A stretch of DNA of 64,000 nucleotides from Pseudonocardiaceae bacterium (GCA_009377865.1 WHTH01000006.1:40217-104216), one strand, 5' to 3'. Counted from the first letter of the stretch, positions 45,950-58,999 are shown. Notes: generated by a model from the letters alone, not told the origin. Program-made: numbers and translations.

Positions 45950-47083
45950 GTGGGCGTCAGCGCGCGGGCCGAGCACGTCGGGAGCCTGCTGCGCCCGCCT
46001 GACCTGCTCGAGGCGCGGGAGGCGCATGCGGCTGGTCGGCTCGACGCGGCGGCGTTCAAGGCCGTCGAGGACCGAGCTGTGGTCGAGGTCCTCGGGCTAC
46101 AACACGCCGCCGGTTGCCCGGTCGTCACTGACGGGGAGCTACGCCGCGAGTCGTTCCAGAGCGAGTTCACCGCGGCGGTCGACGGTGTTGCCGGTGCGGG
46201 CATGGGCGCGTGGCTGTGGGGCGATTGGCACTCCGCCGAGGTGGGCGATCTGCATCGCGAGCGTCCCGCCGAGCTCGCCGTGGTCGAGCCGCTGCGCGCC
46301 CGCCGCGGCATGGCCGTCGAGGAGTTCGCGTTCCTGCGCGGGCAGACCGACCGCATCGCGAAGGTCACGCTGCCCAGCCCGAGCCTGTTCGCCAACCTGT
46401 GGTCGCCAGAGCGCTCCACCCGCGCCTACCCCACGCTCGAGGGGTTCCTGGCCGACGTGACGGCGATCCTGTGCGCCGAGGTTCGGGAGCTGACCAGGCT
46501 CGGTTGCCGCTACATCCAGCTCGACGCCCCGCATTACCCGCTGCTCGTCGACCCCACGTGGCGGGCGTTCTACGAGGCCAGGGCCGGCAGCGCGCAACGG
46601 TGGCTCGCCCAGGGCATCGAGCTGGACAACACGGTGATCGCCGCCGGACGGCCCGCGACGTTCGGGTTTCACCTCTGCCGCGGCAACCAGCACAGCCGCT
46701 GGCTGGTCTCCGGCGGCTACGACCCCATCGCGGCCACGGTGTTCGGCCGCATCGACGCGGACCGGCTGTTGCTGGAGTACGACGACGAGAGGTCGGGTGG
46801 TTTCGAACCGCTGCGAGAGGTGCCCGAGGACACGCAGGTGGTGCTGGGGCTGGTGGGGACGAAGACTCCGCACGACCCGACCGAAGACGAGCTCGCCGAG
46901 CGAGTGCGCCAGGCGAGCCGGCTGATCGCACCGGACAGGCTCGCCGTGGGAACCCAGTGCGGATTCGCCACCTCGCTGCTGGGCAACGCGATCAGTCCCG
47001 AGGACCAGCACCGCAAGCTGTCGTTGATGGTCGGCGCCGCGAAGCGGGCCTTCGGGTCATCTCGCGGGTCCGCTGCGCAGTGA
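45950..47083 (+). CDS. MetE-like (cobalamin-independent methionine synthase C-terminal type) protein
   Basis: 377 residues homologous only to the catalytic half of MetE (full MetE is about 750). Zinc-site features are FGFHLCRGNQ and TQCGFAT near the C-terminus; YIQLDAPHYPLL is the conserved core strand. Such short members may methylate other thiols or use another methyl donor, so methionine synthesis is not certain. GTG 45950 is the start; it lies 44 bp after selB on the same strand, perhaps by chance. Confidence 0.82.
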   Translation: MGVSARAEHVGSLLRPPDLLEAREAHAAGRLDAAAFKAVEDRAVVEVLGLQHAAGCPVVTDGELRRESFQSEFTAAVDGVAGAGMGAWLWGDWHSAEVGDLHRERPAELAVVEPLRARRGMAVEEFAFLRGQTDRIAKVTLPSPSLFANLWSPERSTRAYPTLEGFLADVTAILCAEVRELTRLGCRYIQLDAPHYPLLVDPTWRAFYEARAGSAQRWLAQGIELDNTVIAAGRPATFGFHLCRGNQHSRWLVSGGYDPIAATVFGRIDADRLLLEYDDERSGGFEPLREVPEDTQVVLGLVGTKTPHDPTEDELAERVRQASRLIAPDRLAVGTQCGFATSLLGNAISPEDQHRKLSLMVGAAKRAFGSSRGSAAQ

Positions 47084-47189
47084 TCGTTCGCTGGACCGAT
47101 CGTCCTTCGTCGGGCCCGGACGCGAGTGTCGTCGTCGCCGCCGCGGTCGCTGCGGTGTCACGCCACCGCCGGGCGGTCACCGCAAGTGG

Positions 47190-48251
47190 TCAGGACGCCA
47201 GGGTCTCGGCGATCTCGTAGGTGTTCAGCGCCGCACCCTTGCGCAGGTTGTCACCGCAGACGAAGAAGTCCAGCGTGTCGGGGAAGTCCAGCGCCTGCCG
47301 GATCCGGCCGATGTAGGTGGGGTCGCCGCCGACCACCCCCGCCGGAGTGGGCCATTGGCCTGCCGCCGGGTCGTCCCGCAGCACGACCGTCTGCTGCCCG
47401 TCGAGCACCTCACGCGCCGAGGCGACCGTGACCGGCCCCGAGAACACGGCGTGGATCGCCAGCGCATGGGTGGTCACGACGGGAACCCGCACGCAGGTCA
47501 CCGAGACCTTGAGGTCCGGGATGCCGAGGATCTTGCGGGACTCGTTGCGGACCTTGAGCTCCTCGGACGACCAGCCATGCTCTTTGACGGATCCGGCCCA
47601 CGGTACGACGTTGAGCACCAGCGGCGCCGGGAACGGCGACTCGGCCGGCAACCCCGCCGCCTCCAGCGCCTCGGCGATGTCACCGGCCCGGACCCCGACA
47701 TCCTTGCCCGCGACGGCGCTGAGCTCGGCGTAGAGCCGGTCCACGCCCTGCTGCCCGGCACCGGAGGCGGCCTGGTAACTCGCCACCACCAGCTCGCGGA
47801 GCCCGAACTCCCGGTGCAGCGCACCCAGCGCGGCCATCATCGACAGCGTCGTGCAGTTCGGGTTCGCGACGATGCCCTTCGGACGGTCGTGCACCCGGTC
47901 GGAGTTGACTTCGGGGACGACCAGCGGGACCCCGGGATCCATCCGGAACGCGCCCGAGTTGTCGACCGCGATCGCGCCGTGCTCGACTGCCACCGGTGCC
48001 CACTCCTTGGAGACTTCATCCGGGACGTCGAACATCGCGATGTCCACGCCGTCGAACGCCTCCGGCGCGAGTTCGACGACGGTACGCTCCTGGCCCCGCA
48101 CGGTGATCTTCTTGCCGGCCGACCGGGCCGAAGCGATCAGCCGGATCTCGCCCCAGGGCACCTCCGACCGCTGGTTGATGATCTCGATCATGACACTGCC
48201 GACGGCGCCCGTCGCGCCGACGATCGCCAGCGTGGGTGCGCTCATGCTCAT
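47190..48251 (-). CDS. asd: Aspartate-semialdehyde dehydrogenase
   Basis: 353 residues. The NADP-binding turn is [15 protein letters not shown], the catalytic Cys is in [12 protein letters not shown], and [12 protein letters not shown] and the Arg/His of the substrate site in [15 protein letters not shown] follow. It reduces aspartyl phosphate to the semialdehyde for Lys, Thr, Met and diaminopimelate synthesis. ATG 48251 overlaps the lysC stop by 4 bp, the classic actinobacterial lysC-asd operon. Confidence 0.97.
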   Translation of the reverse strand: MSMSAPTLAIVGATGAVGSVMIEIINQRSEVPWGEIRLIASARSAGKKITVRGQERTVVELAPEAFDGVDIAMFDVPDEVSKEWAPVAVEHGAIAVDNSGAFRMDPGVPLVVPEVNSDRVHDRPKGIVANPNCTTLSMMAALGALHREFGLRELVVASYQAASGAGQQGVDRLYAELSAVAGKDVGVRAGDIAEALEAAGLPAESPFPAPLVLNVVPWAGSVKEHGWSSEELKVRNESRKILGIPDLKVSVTCVRVPVVTTHALAIHAVFSGPVTVASAREVLDGQQTVVLRDDPAAGQWPTPAGVVGGDPTYIGRIRQALDFPDTLDFFVCGDNLRKGAALNTYEIAETLAS

Positions 48252-48766
48252 CGTCCCGTTCCTGCGTAGACCACGGCCTGCTCGTCGCCGCCGAGGTCGA
48301 AGGCCTCGTGCAGCGCGCGCACCGCGGTGTCGAGCTGCTCCTCACGGATCAACACCGAGATGCGGATCTCCGAGGTGTTGATGATGTCGATGTTGACACC
48401 CGCCTCGGCCAGCGCCTCGCAGAAGCCGGCGGTGACGCCGGGATGCGAGCGCATCCCCGCGCCGACCAACGAGACCTTGCCGACGTGGTCGTCGTAGAGC
48501 ACCTCGGTGAAACCGATGACGTGTCGCACCGCCTGCAGCGCGCCGACCGCGCGCTCCCCGTCGGACTTGGGCAGCGTGAACGTCACGTCGGTGCGTCCGG
48601 TGGACAGGTGCGAGATGTTCTGCAGCACCATGTCGATGTTGATCTCGGCGTCGGCCACCGCGCGGAAGATCGCCGCGGCCTTGCCTCGTTCGTCCGGCAC
48701 GCCGGTGACGGTGATCTTGGCCTCGGACCGGTCATGCGCGACGCCGGTGAGCATGGCCTGTTCCAC
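48248..48766 (-). CDS. Aspartate kinase beta subunit from an internal in-frame start
   Basis: Within lysC, GTG 48766 is in frame and preceded by GGAGG (48779-48775) at an 8-base spacing. Translation from it gives 172 residues covering the two ACT domains, the same size as the beta subunit of Corynebacterium, where an alpha2beta2 enzyme is assembled from overlapping products. The start is seen in sequence; use in vivo is inferred. Confidence 0.7.
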   Translation of the reverse strand: MEQAMLTGVAHDRSEAKITVTGVPDERGKAAAIFRAVADAEINIDMVLQNISHLSTGRTDVTFTLPKSDGERAVGALQAVRHVIGFTEVLYDDHVGKVSLVGAGMRSHPGVTAGFCEALAEAGVNIDIINTSEIRISVLIREEQLDTAVRALHEAFDLGGDEQAVVYAGTGR

Positions 48767-49513
48767 GGTGAGGTCCTCCACTGATCCGGACACGAGTGTG
48801 CCCCGCTGCTGGCTGTAGGACGAGCGCACGTGGATGGCGACGTCGTTGCGCCGGGCGTACTCCACGCAGCGCAGCATCAGCACCTTCGCGCCGCAGGCCG
48901 CCATCTCGAGCATCTCCTCGTGCGTGACCGTGTCGAGCTTGCGGGCGTCGGGCACGATCCGCGGGTCGGCGGAGTAGACGCCGTCCACATCGGTGTAGAT
49001 CTCGCAGACGTCGGCCTTGAGCGCCGCCGCCAGCGCGACCGCCGTGACGTCCGAGCCGCCGCGCCCCAGCGTGGTGATGTCGCGGGTGTCCTGGGCGACA
49101 CCTTGAAAACCCGCGACCAGCGCCACCGCGCCCTCGTCCAGCGCGTCGCGCACCCGGCTCGGAGTGACGTCGATGATCCGCGCCTTGCCGTGTACCGACG
49201 TGGTGATCACACCGGCCTGCGATCCGGTGAACGAGCGGGCGTCGACGCCTCTGGCATGCACGGCCATGGCGACCAGCGCGTTGGAGATCCGCTCCCCGGC
49301 GGTGAGCAGCATGTCCAGTTCCCGCTCATGCGGGTCCGGCGAGACCCTGCTGGCGAGGTCGAGCAGCTCGTCGGAGGTGTCCCCCATCGCCGAGACGACC
49401 ACCACCACCTCGTTGCCGTCGTTGCGGGTCTCCACGATGCGCTCGGCGACCTTGTTGATCCGCTCGGCGTCCTGCACCGACGATCCGCCGTACTTCTGGA
49501 CGACGAGCGCCAC
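48248..49513 (-). CDS. lysC: Aspartate kinase, alpha subunit
   Basis: 421 residues, the same length as the Corynebacterium glutamicum alpha subunit. The kinase domain begins [15 protein letters not shown], with [20 protein letters not shown] at the aspartate site. The C-terminal third has two ACT domains that bind lysine and threonine. GTG 49513 follows GGGAGG. It phosphorylates aspartate, the first step of the pathway that Asd continues. Confidence 0.97.
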   Translation of the reverse strand: MALVVQKYGGSSVQDAERINKVAERIVETRNDGNEVVVVVSAMGDTSDELLDLASRVSPDPHERELDMLLTAGERISNALVAMAVHARGVDARSFTGSQAGVITTSVHGKARIIDVTPSRVRDALDEGAVALVAGFQGVAQDTRDITTLGRGGSDVTAVALAAALKADVCEIYTDVDGVYSADPRIVPDARKLDTVTHEEMLEMAACGAKVLMLRCVEYARRNDVAIHVRSSYSQQRGTLVSGSVEDLTVEQAMLTGVAHDRSEAKITVTGVPDERGKAAAIFRAVADAEINIDMVLQNISHLSTGRTDVTFTLPKSDGERAVGALQAVRHVIGFTEVLYDDHVGKVSLVGAGMRSHPGVTAGFCEALAEAGVNIDIINTSEIRISVLIREEQLDTAVRALHEAFDLGGDEQAVVYAGTGR

Positions 49514-49603
49514 CGAGTGCCTCCCTGTTCGCGTTCCCGGCGTCGCACCGCGGGGCCACACCGGGGCGTTTCGGCGTGTCAGCCTACCGGCGACGGCCGG
49601 TCG

Positions 49604-50770
49604 ATGCCCCGTCCCACGTTAGCCTGGACGATCGTGATGCTGCTGGCTCCCGCGCTGGTCTACCTCGTGGTGTGCCAGATTGGGCTCCTCGTGCTCGCTT
49701 GGATGGCATCCCGCAACGGGGTCGCGGTCACCTCGTTGCTGGCCTCCTGGGACGGTGAGTGGTTCCTGGCGCTGGCAGGCGGCGGCTATGACGGGGTTTC
49801 GCCCGAGTTCGCCGACGCGTTCGGCTGGCGCACCCCCGACACGCCGCTGGCCTTCTTTCCTGGCTATCCCGCCCTTGTCGCCGCCGTGGCCGGGCTACCG
49901 GGCGTGACACGACTCGCGGCCGCACTGGGCGTCACGGTCGTCGCCGGGGTGGTGTGCGCCTACGGCCTGGCGCGGCTGGTCCGGGCGCTGCCGTTCGGGT
50001 CGCCGGAGCTGCGGCAGGCCGGCGGGCTGGTGCTGGTCGCGCTGTTCGCCGCTTCCCCGATGGGCGTGGTGCTCTCGATGGCCTACTCGGAGGCGTTGTT
50101 CTGCGCACTCGCGGCGTGGGCGCTGGTCGGCGTGCTCGAACGCCGCTGGCTGCTCGCCGGGCTCTGCTGCGCCGCGGCGGGACTCGTCCGGCCGACGGCG
50201 GCAGCGCTGGTCGTCGCTGTCGGGTTGGCTGCGCTGGTGGCCATACTCGGCTCCCGCGGTCGCGGCTGGCGTCCCTGGGCGGCCTTGGTGCTCGCCCCGG
50301 CGGGACTGCTCGGATACCTCGGGTTCGTCGCCTCGCGCACCGGACGCGCCGGCGGCTGGTTCGCGTTGCAGCGACATGGCTGGGACTCGGGGTTCGACGG
50401 CGGGGCCTCGACGCTGCGCTTCACCGTCGACGTGCTCGCCACCGCGCCCTCGGTGCTCGAGGTGGTCACGGTCGCGCTGCTGGCCGCTGCGGTGGTGCTG
50501 CTGGTGGTCGCCATGCGGAGCTGGTGGCGGTCGGCGGCCTGGCCGCTGCTGGTCTACGCCACGCTGGTGCTCGCCATGGTTCTCGGGTCCGACGGCGTGA
50601 TGAACTCCAAGGCCCGGCTGCTGCTGCCCGCTTTCGTGCTGCTGATCCCGCCCGCGATCGGGCTGGCACGCCGTCGGCCCGGCACCGCCGTCGCCGTACT
50701 GGCCGGGCTCGCCGTCAGCAGCGGCTGGTTCGGCGCGTACTCACTGACAGTCTGGCCCTACGCCATCTGA
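49604..50770 (+). CDS. Multi-spanning membrane protein, PIG-V-like mannosyltransferase family
   Basis: 388 residues with about ten hydrophobic helices. An Asp-containing first extracytoplasmic loop reads [20 protein letters not shown], as in GT-C enzymes of the PIG-V/GPI mannosyltransferase 2 type, followed by [14 protein letters not shown] late [18 protein letters not shown] segment is also typical. It would use a polyprenyl-phosphate sugar on the outer face. ATG 49604 starts it; upstream sequence in this frame only shadows lysC. Confidence 0.72.
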   Translation: MPRPTLAWTIVMLLAPALVYLVVCQIGLLVLAWMASRNGVAVTSLLASWDGEWFLALAGGGYDGVSPEFADAFGWRTPDTPLAFFPGYPALVAAVAGLPGVTRLAAALGVTVVAGVVCAYGLARLVRALPFGSPELRQAGGLVLVALFAASPMGVVLSMAYSEALFCALAAWALVGVLERRWLLAGLCCAAAGLVRPTAAALVVAVGLAALVAILGSRGRGWRPWAALVLAPAGLLGYLGFVASRTGRAGGWFALQRHGWDSGFDGGASTLRFTVDVLATAPSVLEVVTVALLAAAVVLLVVAMRSWWRSAAWPLLVYATLVLAMVLGSDGVMNSKARLLLPAFVLLIPPAIGLARRRPGTAVAVLAGLAVSSGWFGAYSLTVWPYAI

Positions 50771-50780
50771 CCGCGGCGGG

Positions 50781-51107
50781 TCAGCCGAGCAGGCGGATGA
50801 GCCGGGAGGCGATCGATCCGACCACGACCCAGAAGATGGCCGCGATCCCGTAGTTGACCAGCACTCTGGTGCGCTCCCCCCCGGGGGTGAACAGATTCTC
50901 GAAGCCGAGCGCCAGCGGGTTCGCCCAGGCCCGGACGAACTGGGTGATGCCGTTGTCCGGGTTCGCATCACCCACGGTGAGCACGACGTAGGCGGCCAGG
51001 AAGACAGCCGCGACGGTGCAGAGCACCTGCACGATCGTTGCGAGCCACTCGAAGGTCTTGGTGCGGATCTCATGGGCCGAGCTCCGGGTGGGCTCGTGGT
51101 CGCTCAT
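50781..51107 (-). CDS. Small two-helix membrane protein, unknown function
   Basis: 108 residues. It has an N-terminal polar part (MSDHEPTRSSAHEIRTKTFE), TM helix 1 (LATIVQVLCTVAAVFLAAYVV), a loop with NPDNGITQFVRAWANPLALG, and TM helix 2 (NYGIAAIFWVVVGSIASRLI). The layout resembles YggT-like/ccdC-type small membrane proteins, but I cannot assign a family. It is convergent with the PIG-V-like gene (10 bp between stops) and divergent from leuA. Confidence 0.7.
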   Translation of the reverse strand: MSDHEPTRSSAHEIRTKTFEWLATIVQVLCTVAAVFLAAYVVLTVGDANPDNGITQFVRAWANPLALGFENLFTPGGERTRVLVNYGIAAIFWVVVGSIASRLIRLLG

Positions 51108-51186
51108 ACCGCGAGTCTGCCACGACCTCGCTCACAATCCGGCCGCTGACGATCGGAACGGCGCGAGACCAGTAAGATCCCAACAT

Positions 51187-51226
51187 CCGGGAAGAATTTC
51201 CCGGGATCGTGGGCAGCCGTTAACGT
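51187..51226 (+). promoter_or_regulatory. leuA promoter with overlapping inverted repeat
   Basis: A -10 box TAACGT (51221-51226) lies 17 bp after TTCCCG (51198-51203). The -35 is part of the inverted repeat CCGGGAA-GAAT-TTCCCGG (51187-51204), a plausible operator. Transcription would start at about 51233, at the leader peptide's GTG. Confidence 0.55.
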
Positions 51227-51231
51227 AGTGA

Positions 51232-54177
<2,946 letters not shown>

Positions 54178-54181
<4 letters not shown>

Positions 54182-55197
54182 GCTCGCACCTCCTGTGGGG
54201 CGGGGACCGGGTTGTGGCATCGCAGCAGTCGTTCGTCCGGCCCGAACTCCATCTCCGGCGTCACCGACGTGCAAGCGCCCAGCACGTTCGGGCAGCGCGG
54301 CGCGAATGCGCACCCGGACGTCCACGGGATGTTGTCGCTCACCGAGCCGCGGATCGGCGACAACCGCTGCCCGCGCGGCCCGTCGAGTCGCGGGACCGAT
54401 GCGAGCAGGCCGACCGTGTATGGGTGGTGCGGCGCGGCGAACAGCGGGTGCCGCGGCCCGCGCTCGACGACCCGGCCACCATAGAGCACGTTCACCTCGT
54501 CACAGAGGCCGGCGACCACGCCGAGGTCATGGGTGATCATCACCAGCGCGGTGTCGCCAAGGTCGGTGTCGCCAAGGTCGGTGTCGCCGGCGCGGACGAG
54601 TTCGGCCAGCAGCGCCAGGATCTGCGCCTGGATGGTGACATCCAGCGCGGTCGTCGGTTCGTCCGCGAGAAGCAGTTTCGGCCGACAGGCGAGCGCCATC
54701 GCGATGAGCGCGCGCTGCCGCATCCCGCCGGAGAGCTGGTGCGGGTACTCGTCGAGCCTGCGCCGCGGGTCAGGGATGCCGACCCGGGTGAGCAGGTCGC
54801 CCGCCTGCACCATCGCCTTCTTGCGCGGTGTGCGGCGGTGGCGCTCCAGCACCTCGGTGATCTGCAACCCGATCGGCACCACCGGGTTGAGCGACGACAG
54901 CGGGTCCTGGAACACCATTCCCAGGTCGCGGCCGCGCCGATCCCGCATGGCCGCAGCGGGCAGGCCCAGCAGCTCGGTGCCGTCGAAGCGCACCGAACCC
55001 GACACCCGTACGCCGCGACGCGGCAGCAACCCCATGATCGCCAGCGCGGTCACCGACTTGCCGCACCCCGACTCGCCGACCAGCCCGACCGTCTGGCCCG
55101 GATCGACGTCGAAGCTCACCCCGTCGACGGCCACGACGGGCTGCTCGCCCTTGCGGGTGAAGACGACCGACAGGTCGTCGACCTCCAGCAGCGCCAT
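54178..55197 (-). CDS. dppD: Dipeptide/oligopeptide ABC transporter ATP-binding protein, DppD type
   Basis: 339 residues from ATG 55197, preceded by AGGAGG; the longer frame to 55251 runs into a hairpin and is not used. Walker A is [19 protein letters not shown], the signature is [16 protein letters not shown], and Walker B is [14 protein letters not shown] 15-bp tandem repeat adds [10 protein letters not shown] just after Walker B, before [10 protein letters not shown]. The cysteine-containing C-terminus ([14 protein letters not shown]) is typical. It pairs with DppF to energise peptide uptake. Confidence 0.93.
54551..54595 (-). repeat. 15-bp tandem repeat inside dppD
   Basis: GTGTCGCCAAGGTCG is repeated at 54551 and 54566, with a diverged third copy from 54581. 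The array encodes a repeating Asp-Thr-Asp-Leu-Gly in a surface loop. Unit length is a multiple of three, so copy-number change keeps the frame. Confidence 0.75.
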
Positions 55198-55214
55198 CAG
55201 CACCTCCTGTAGGT

Positions 55215-55256
55215 GGTGAGTGATTTTTGGTGCCATAGCACCAAAAATCACTCACC
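55215..55256 (-). terminator. Perfect 19-bp hairpin between dppC and dppD
   Basis: GGTGAGTGATTTTTGGTGC (55215-55233) and its exact complement (55238-55256) flank the loop CATA. It overlaps the dppC stop codon and lies 18 bp before the dppD start. Its A/T-rich arms are unlike the surrounding sequence. It could stop transcription, protect the dppABC message, or be a mobile repeat. Confidence 0.8.
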
Positions 55257-56199
55257 GGCGGTTCTTGGGGTCGAGGGCGTCGCGCAGCGACTCGCCGACC
55301 AGGGTGAAGCCGAGCGCGACGGTGATGATCGCGCCGGCCGGCCAGAACGCCAGCTGCGGGTGGCTGTCGATCACGTCCTGCGCCCTGCCGAGCATCTGGC
55401 CCCACTCCGGGACCGAGTCGTCGGCTGCCCCGAGGCCAAGGAACGACAGCGCCGCGGCGTCGATGATCGCGATCGCCAGCACCAGGGTGGACTGCACGAC
55501 CACCGGGCCCAGCGAGTTGGGCAACATGTGCCGGAACACGATCGCGCGGCGCCGCACCCCCAGCGCCCGCGCGGCGAGCACGTGGTCGGACGCGCGTTGC
55601 GCGAGCATCGAGCCGCGCAGCAGCCGCGCGAAGATCGGGATCTGCACGATCGCCACCGCCAGGATGACGGTGAACTGGGTCTGCCGGGCGAACAGCGCGC
55701 CGACCGACACCGCGAGCAGCAGCGACGGGATCGACAACATCACGTCGACCAGCCGCATCACCACGGAGTCGACCCAGCCGCCGATCGCGCCGGCCAGGGT
55801 GCCGAGCACCAACCCGCCGCCGAGCCCGATCACGGTGGCGAGCACCGCGACGAGCAGGGTCTGCTGCGAGCCGAGCAGCATCCGGGAGTAGAGGTCGCGG
55901 CCCTGCTGGTCACCGCCGAGCGGGTGGCCGGGCTGCGCGGGTGGGATCTCGTTGCGGGCCCGCGACACCTGGTCGTCGAGCAACCGCAGCGCCGGGTCGT
56001 GCTGCGCCAGCCACGGTGCCAGCAGCGCCATCACCACGAACACCCCGATGATCGCGGCACCGACGAGGAACAGCGGGCTGCGGCGCAGCCGTCGCCACGC
56101 CGAGACCGCCAGGCTGACGCCCGCGTCCGGCGCCCCGCCGCCGGCAGCGAGGTCGTCGATGCGCTGCCTGCGCGAGCTCGTGAGCATCCGGCGAGCCAC
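55252..56199 (-). CDS. dppC: Dipeptide/oligopeptide ABC transporter permease, DppC type
   Basis: 315 residues. An N-terminal OppC_N segment precedes the first helix (LFLVGAAIIGVFVVMALLAPW), then HPLGGDQQGRDLYSRMLLGSQ, the typical DppC periplasmic start. The cytoplasmic EAA-type loop is RALGVRRRAIVFRHMLPNSL. Six helices in all. It forms the channel with DppB. GTG 56199 follows the dppB stop by one base; ATG 56187 is an alternative. Confidence 0.93.
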   Translation of the reverse strand: MARRMLTSSRRQRIDDLAAGGGAPDAGVSLAVSAWRRLRRSPLFLVGAAIIGVFVVMALLAPWLAQHDPALRLLDDQVSRARNEIPPAQPGHPLGGDQQGRDLYSRMLLGSQQTLLVAVLATVIGLGGGLVLGTLAGAIGGWVDSVVMRLVDVMLSIPSLLLAVSVGALFARQTQFTVILAVAIVQIPIFARLLRGSMLAQRASDHVLAARALGVRRRAIVFRHMLPNSLGPVVVQSTLVLAIAIIDAAALSFLGLGAADDSVPEWGQMLGRAQDVIDSHPQLAFWPAGAIITVALGFTLVGESLRDALDPKNRR

Positions 56200-56200
56200 C

Positions 56201-57208
56201 TCAGGTCCGGACCCGCGGGTCGATCACCGCGTAGGACAGGTCGACGATGAGGTTCACCAGCACATACACCATCGCCGCCGCGATGATCACCACCTGCAGC
56301 ACGGGGTAGTCGCGGCGCTCGAAGCCGATCGCGAGCGCCTCACCGACACCCTGGAAGGCGAACACCTTCTCGGTGAGCACCGCACCGGAGAGCAACGCCC
56401 CGGTCTGCAGCCCGATGATCGTGACGACCGGCAGCATGGCGTTGCGCAGCACGTGGCGGCCCCGGATGACCGTGTCGGTCAGGCCTTTGGAGTAGGCGGT
56501 GCGCACGTAGTCCTCGTCGAGCACGTCGAGCACCGCGGCGCGGGTGATCCGGAAGACGACGGCGAACGGGATCGACGACAGCGCCAGCGCGGGCAGCATC
56601 AGGTGCTTGAGCGCATCCCAGGAGGCATCCCACTCGCGGGTCAGCAGCCCGTCGAGCACGAAGAACCCGGTGACCCGGGTGGCGTCGATGCCGGCGTTCT
56701 GGCGCCCCGACGTCGGCAGCATCCCGAGTTCGACCGCGAAGACGTACTTGAGCAGGAAGGCCAGGAAGAACACCGGGACGGCGACGCCCACCAGCGAGCT
56801 CACCACTCCGGCGTTGTCGAGCCAGCCGCCCCGGCGCCGCGCCGCCACGTACCCGAGCGGGATCCCTGCCGCCACCGCGAGCACGATCGCCAGCAGCGAC
56901 AGCTCGAGGGTGGCGGGGAAGCGCTGCAGGAAGATCGACAGTGCGTCGTCGCCGGGCTGCACGCCGGTCGACACGCCGAAGTCACCGCTGGCGGCACGCC
57001 CCAAGAACTGGAAGTACTGCACGTGGACGGGCCGGTCGAGGCCGAGCACGGCTTGCAGCTGCGCCCGCGACTCCGGCGTTGCTCGCTCACCCAGCAGTGC
57101 CGAGACCGGCCCACCTGGCAGCGACCGTAGCCACGCGAACAGCAGTACCGACAGCGCAGCCACCACCAGGATCAGCTGGCCGAACCGCCGGACGGTGTAG
57201 CGGAGCAC
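56201..57208 (-). CDS. dppB: Dipeptide/oligopeptide ABC transporter permease, DppB type
   Basis: 335 residues with six helices. The N-terminal LRYTVRRFGQLILVVAALSV is the DppB/OppB hallmark, and the EAA loop is AYSKGLTDTVIRGRHVLRNA. GTG 57208 is used, 7 bp after the dppA stop; the longer frame overlaps dppA and is non-homologous. Confidence 0.93.
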   Translation of the reverse strand: MLRYTVRRFGQLILVVAALSVLLFAWLRSLPGGPVSALLGERATPESRAQLQAVLGLDRPVHVQYFQFLGRAASGDFGVSTGVQPGDDALSIFLQRFPATLELSLLAIVLAVAAGIPLGYVAARRRGGWLDNAGVVSSLVGVAVPVFFLAFLLKYVFAVELGMLPTSGRQNAGIDATRVTGFFVLDGLLTREWDASWDALKHLMLPALALSSIPFAVVFRITRAAVLDVLDEDYVRTAYSKGLTDTVIRGRHVLRNAMLPVVTIIGLQTGALLSGAVLTEKVFAFQGVGEALAIGFERRDYPVLQVVIIAAAMVYVLVNLIVDLSYAVIDPRVRT

Positions 57209-57215
57209 TACCGGG

Positions 57216-58895
57216 TCAGCCGCCGATGCTGACCGTGTCGAACCTCTCCTTGGTGAGCGGACTGGGGACGAGGCCCTCGACATCCTCGCTCACCACGATC
57301 GCCGGCGGCGAGTGGGAGATGGGCACGGCGGGCAGGTACTCGGCCTTCAACTTGCGGTTGAGCTCCTCGTACATCGCGGTCCGGCGCTGCTCGTCGGGCT
57401 CACTGTCGGCGGCCTGCAGCTCGTCGGACAACTGCTGACCCCAGGGCGAGGCCTGGGTCCAGAACTGGCTGTCGGGGGCACTGAAGAACGTGCCGATGAA
57501 GTTGTTCGGGGAGTTCAGATCCCCGGTCCAGCCGAGCAGGAACAGCTCGGCCCTGGCGCTCTCCACGTCGTCGATGTAGCCGCCGTTCCACGGCTTGCTG
57601 ACGGGATTGACGGTGATGCCGGCCGCTTCCAGGTCCTCGCGCAGCGCGCCGAAGATACTCTGCGGGTCCGGCATGTAGGGCCGAGTGACCTCGGTGGGCC
57701 AGTGGAAATCGACCGTCAGGTTCTGCTGGCCCGCCTCGGCGAGCTGCTGCCGGGCGCGCTGCGGGTCGTGCTGATACTCCACCACGTCCTGGGTCCAGCC
57801 GTCGACGGTGTCGGGGTAGAAGTTGCGCGCCACCTCTGCGCCGTCGGGCAGTGTGGCGGAGACCAGCGTCTCCCGGTCGATCGCATGGGCCAGCGCCTGG
57901 CGCACCCGCAGGTCGGCCAGCGCCGGGTTGTTCTTCTGCGTGATGCCAAGGTAGAGGATGTTGAACGGGTCGCGGATCTGCAGGTTGAACCCGTTGTCAC
58001 GCAATGTCTGCCAGTCCGCCGGGTTCGGCAGGTCGTAACCGTCGATCTCACCGGCCTCGAGCGCCTGCCGCCGCGCCGTCTCGTCTGGGATCACCTGAAA
58101 GATCAGCCGGCTGAGCTCGGCCTGCTCACCCCAGTAGTCGTCGTAACGCGCGAGCTCGACGGAGCCGTTGGCCTCGTCGTAGCCGGCGAACCGGAACGGG
58201 CCGGTGCCGGTCGGGTGCTCGCGGGCGTACTCGGAGTAGACGAACCCGTCGCCCTGGGCTCGCACGTCGTTCGCGTTGTACCGCTCGAGCGCCGCGGGGC
58301 TTTGCATGTAGAACGAGTCGAGCGCCAGCAGCCCGGGGAACTCGCCGGTGGACCTCGTCAGTTCGATCACTGCAGTGCCGGGGTCCTGCGCGGTGCACGA
58401 TTCGTAGAGCGACGGGGTCGCGCCGTCGGCGAAACCGCCGAAGCTCTGCGTCCAGTAGTAGGACAGCGCCTGGCTCTGGCCCGCCCCGGTCTGGTTGAAC
58501 ATCCGCTGGAAGTTGGCGCACACCGCGTCGGCGTCGAACGGGGTGCCGTCGTGGAACGTGACCCCCTCCCGCAGGGTGAACGTCCAGGTCAGGCCGTCCT
58601 CGCTGGGTTCCCAGCGGGTCGCCAGCTCCGGCTGCAGCTCGGTGCCGCCGGGCTCGATGCCCACCAGGCCCTCGAACATCTGACGGGTGACCCGGAAGGT
58701 CTCCCCGTCGGAGGCGTAGAACGGGTCGAACAGATCGGGCGCCCCGGCCGCGCCGAACGTCATGGTGCCGCCGGACTGCGCACCATCCCCCTCGTCACGC
58801 TCGGACGCCGCGCAGGCGGTCAGTGACAGCGCCACGGCTGCGGCGGCGCCTGCTGCGGCGAGCCGTCGCAGCCTAGCTGCGGGCAAGCGGGTCAT
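57216..58895 (-). CDS. dppA: Peptide ABC transporter substrate-binding lipoprotein
   Basis: 559 residues of the SBP_bac_5 family. The lipoprotein signal peptide ends in the lipobox LTAC (Cys about 28). Conserved stretches include WEPSEDGLTWTFTLREGVTFHDGTPF (first part given in pieces: TFTLREGVTFHDGTPFDADA) and VRQALAHAIDRETLV. It captures peptides outside the membrane for DppBCDF and is first in the operon, as expected for the most abundant component. Confidence 0.93.
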   Translation of the reverse strand: MTRLPAARLRRLAAAGAAAAVALSLTACAASERDEGDGAQSGGTMTFGAAGAPDLFDPFYASDGETFRVTRQMFEGLVGIEPGGTELQPELATRWEPSEDGLTWTFTLREGVTFHDGTPFDADAVCANFQRMFNQTGAGQSQALSYYWTQSFGGFADGATPSLYESCTAQDPGTAVIELTRSTGEFPGLLALDSFYMQSPAALERYNANDVRAQGDGFVYSEYAREHPTGTGPFRFAGYDEANGSVELARYDDYWGEQAELSRLIFQVIPDETARRQALEAGEIDGYDLPNPADWQTLRDNGFNLQIRDPFNILYLGITQKNNPALADLRVRQALAHAIDRETLVSATLPDGAEVARNFYPDTVDGWTQDVVEYQHDPQRARQQLAEAGQQNLTVDFHWPTEVTRPYMPDPQSIFGALREDLEAAGITVNPVSKPWNGGYIDDVESARAELFLLGWTGDLNSPNNFIGTFFSAPDSQFWTQASPWGQQLSDELQAADSEPDEQRRTAMYEELNRKLKAEYLPAVPISHSPPAIVVSEDVEGLVPSPLTKERFDTVSIGG

Positions 58896-58999
58896 CGCGC
58901 ACCTCAGCAGTCCCTCGGATCACGGTCTGGTGCCAGACATTAACCCGATCCGGGGTCACTGCGAACCGCGACGAAGTAACGGTGTGGGAACGCTGCCGG

